Assembly (NCBI GenBank): GCA_900753165.1
Contig: CAADYC010000015.1
Span: forward strand, 1 to 22,770
DNA: 22,770 nucleotides
From: Clostridia bacterium
GTDB taxonomy: Bacteria; Bacillota; Clostridia; TANB77; CAG-508
Direction: 5' to 3'
Below the pieces are notes generated by a model that worked only from the letters and a program-made list of their open reading frames with translations, was not told where the DNA came from and did not search any database. Of this stretch, positions 21,366 through 22,770 are shown one piece after another. Numbering within the stretch: the stretch's first letter is position 1; each line of letters opens with the position of its first letter. The translations under genes and the position numbers were made by a program.

Positions 21366-22770
21366 ATGAAAAAAATAGAATTACTAGCACCGGCAGGGTC
21401 ATTTGAAAAAGCAAAAACAGCATTTAAATACGGAGCAGACGCAGTATATTGTGGAACATCATCACTATCATTAAGAACAAGAGCAGACATGGACAATGAT
21501 GATTTAATAAAAACAATAAAATATGCACACAGCATAGGAAAAAGAGTACACGTAACACTAAACATATTTGCATGGGACGATAAATATGAAGAAATAATAG
21601 AAATGGCAAAAATATTAAATGAAGTAAAACCAGATGCAATAATAGCGGCAGATGGAGGAGTAATAGAAACATTAAAACAATATGCACCAAATGTACCAAT
21701 ACATGTAAGTACACAAGCAAACATAGTAAGTTTACATGATGCAAATTTCTGGTACAAAAATGGAGCCAAAAGAGTAATAATGGCAAGAGAAATAAACAAA
21801 GAACAATTAAAATACATAATGGAAAACAAGCCAAAAGACTTAGAGGTAGAAATGTTTGGACATGGCTCAATATGTTTCGCATTTTCAGGAAGATGCTTCT
21901 TAAGTGATTTTATGTGTGGAAGAAGTGCAAATTTAGGGGATTGCGCACAAAGTTGCAGATGGTCATATAACCTATATGCAGAAGAAAAAAATAATCCAGG
22001 ACAATTATATCCAATAGAAGAAAGCGAACATGGAACAAGTATCTTCTCATCAAAAGACTTATGCCTAATAAAAGAAATACCTGAAATAATAAATATGGGA
22101 ATAGATAGCTTAAAAATAGAAGGAAGACTAAAAACAGAATATTATATAGCAAGTGTAATTAATGTATATAGAAATGCAATTGATGATTATATGAAAGACC
22201 CAGAAAATTATGATTATACAAAATATATGAAAGAAATTGAAAAAGTAAAAACAAGGGAATTCACAACGTTCTATTTTAATGATAGAAAGAACAAAGACAT
22301 CCAAGATTTAAGTGGAAGACAATATAATGATAAATATGAATTTGGTGGAAAAATATTAAAATACGAAGAAGAAAAATCAACAATAGAAATAAAAAATAAA
22401 TTAATTATTGGTGATACAATTGAAATAATAATACCAAATAAATTAGAACCAGAAACATTTAAAATAGAAAAATTACACGCAGTATTAAAAGTGTCAAAAG
22501 CAGATGTAATATATAAAAAAAATGTTATGTTTCAGGATATTCCAGGTGGAAGGGTCAGAGATGAAAGTTTAGAAGATACAGCTAAAGAAACAGAAAAAAA
22601 ACTTAGTGATGATTCTAAACAAATAGAAGATTATATTAAAAATAGTGATATATTATATATTGTTGTAGATGCTAATAGTTTATTGGAAGATAATATTATA
22701 AAATGTCAGAATGATGTTGGAGCTGACATTTTAAATGCAATATGTTATGGATTATTTGAAGAACAGAAAA
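21366..22770 (+). CDS. trhP: U32 peptidase-family protein, likely tRNA wobble-uridine hydroxylation protein TrhP (partial at right edge)
   Basis: The visible 468 codons run off the window. The protein opens KKIELLAPAGSFEKAKTAF and carries the U32 signature E-x-F-x-H-G as EMFGHGSICFAFSGRCFLS, with the cysteines C at the signature, SDFMCGRSANLGDCAQSCRWSY, and DSLKIEGRLKTEYYIASVINVYR. In bacteria this family includes YrrN/YrrO (TrhP), which make 5-hydroxyuridine at tRNA position 34 using prephenate in an Fe-S-dependent way, and RlhA for 23S rRNA; the nearby TrmR supports TrhP. The conserved cysteines suit Fe-S binding. After about residue 375 the sequence no longer resembles the usual C-terminal beta-barrel and becomes helical and acidic. 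AAGAGGA lies 8 nt before the start. Confidence 0.85.
   Translation, partial: MKKIELLAPAGSFEKAKTAFKYGADAVYCGTSSLSLRTRADMDNDDLIKTIKYAHSIGKRVHVTLNIFAWDDKYEEIIEMAKILNEVKPDAIIAADGGVIETLKQYAPNVPIHVSTQANIVSLHDANFWYKNGAKRVIMAREINKEQLKYIMENKPKDLEVEMFGHGSICFAFSGRCFLSDFMCGRSANLGDCAQSCRWSYNLYAEEKNNPGQLYPIEESEHGTSIFSSKDLCLIKEIPEIINMGIDSLKIEGRLKTEYYIASVINVYRNAIDDYMKDPENYDYTKYMKEIEKVKTREFTTFYFNDRKNKDIQDLSGRQYNDKYEFGGKILKYEEEKSTIEIKNKLIIGDTIEIIIPNKLEPETFKIEKLHAVLKVSKADVIYKKNVMFQDIPGGRVRDESLEDTAKETEKKLSDDSKQIEDYIKNSDILYIVVDANSLLEDNIIKCQNDVGADILNAICYGLFEEQK

Noticed and set aside
21278..22152. Minus-strand open frames opposite the U32-family gene
   Set aside because: They are Leu/Phe-rich shadows of an A-rich coding strand, with no start signals, and conflict with a strongly supported gene and promoter.

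Overview
The window looks like a chromosomal segment of an endospore-forming, very AT-rich clostridial Firmicute, probably one of the uncultivated gut lineages (the lineage is inference). The support is strong A-richness of the coding strands, AAAGGAG-type ribosome binding sites, near-consensus sigma-A promoters, and spore-specific genes: a PdaA-type deacetylase, YqfC, YqfD and a complete gerA-type germinant receptor operon.

Layout. At 1-411 (minus) is the N-terminal part of a LytTR-type response regulator that runs off the left edge. From 769 to 5991 (plus) lies pdaA-like, yqfC, yqfD, an unrecognised 406-aa helical protein, ybeY and a DUF3048 (YerB-like) membrane protein, closed by a 15-bp perfect hairpin. 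The unrecognised gene sits where phoH and the HD-domain gene often lie in this neighbourhood. From 6070 to 9726 (plus) come a YlbF-family protein, a divergent membrane zinc peptidase, secG and rnr (RNase R), with good promoters before secG and rnr. From 9764 to 13958 (minus) is gerA-gerB-gerC followed by a 59-aa two-helix membrane protein with a GTG start, a candidate for the small fourth subunit seen with some ger operons. From 14118 to 16885 (plus) come a membrane-anchored transglutaminase-like protein, a P-loop protein fused to an Asp23/Gls24-like domain, and plsC. A 69-aa membrane protein (16923-17132, minus) is divergent from typA (17480-19294), which is followed by a 103-aa unknown protein and a TrmR-like tRNA methyltransferase. 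A minus-strand RelA/SpoT-like synthetase (20352-21215) is divergent from a U32 peptidase-family gene (21366 to the right edge) related to the tRNA hydroxylation proteins TrhP. TrmR and TrhP act in the same U34 wobble-uridine pathway, so that end of the window is partly a tRNA modification locus.

Most notable is a family of 29-bp REP-like hairpins with CGGGATT...AATCCCG ends. One copy is a shared terminator between rnr and the ger operon. Three more, in mixed orientation, lie in the untranslated leader of typA downstream of a perfect TTGACA-17-TATAAT promoter. Other points of interest are the P-loop/Asp23 fusion, a GerC with no lipobox cysteine, the candidate fourth ger subunit, the unknown gene in the yqfD-ybeY slot, and a codon-usage shift from A-ending codons at the 5' end to T-ending codons at the 3' end of several genes. 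I saw no CRISPR array, insertion sequence, tRNA or rRNA.
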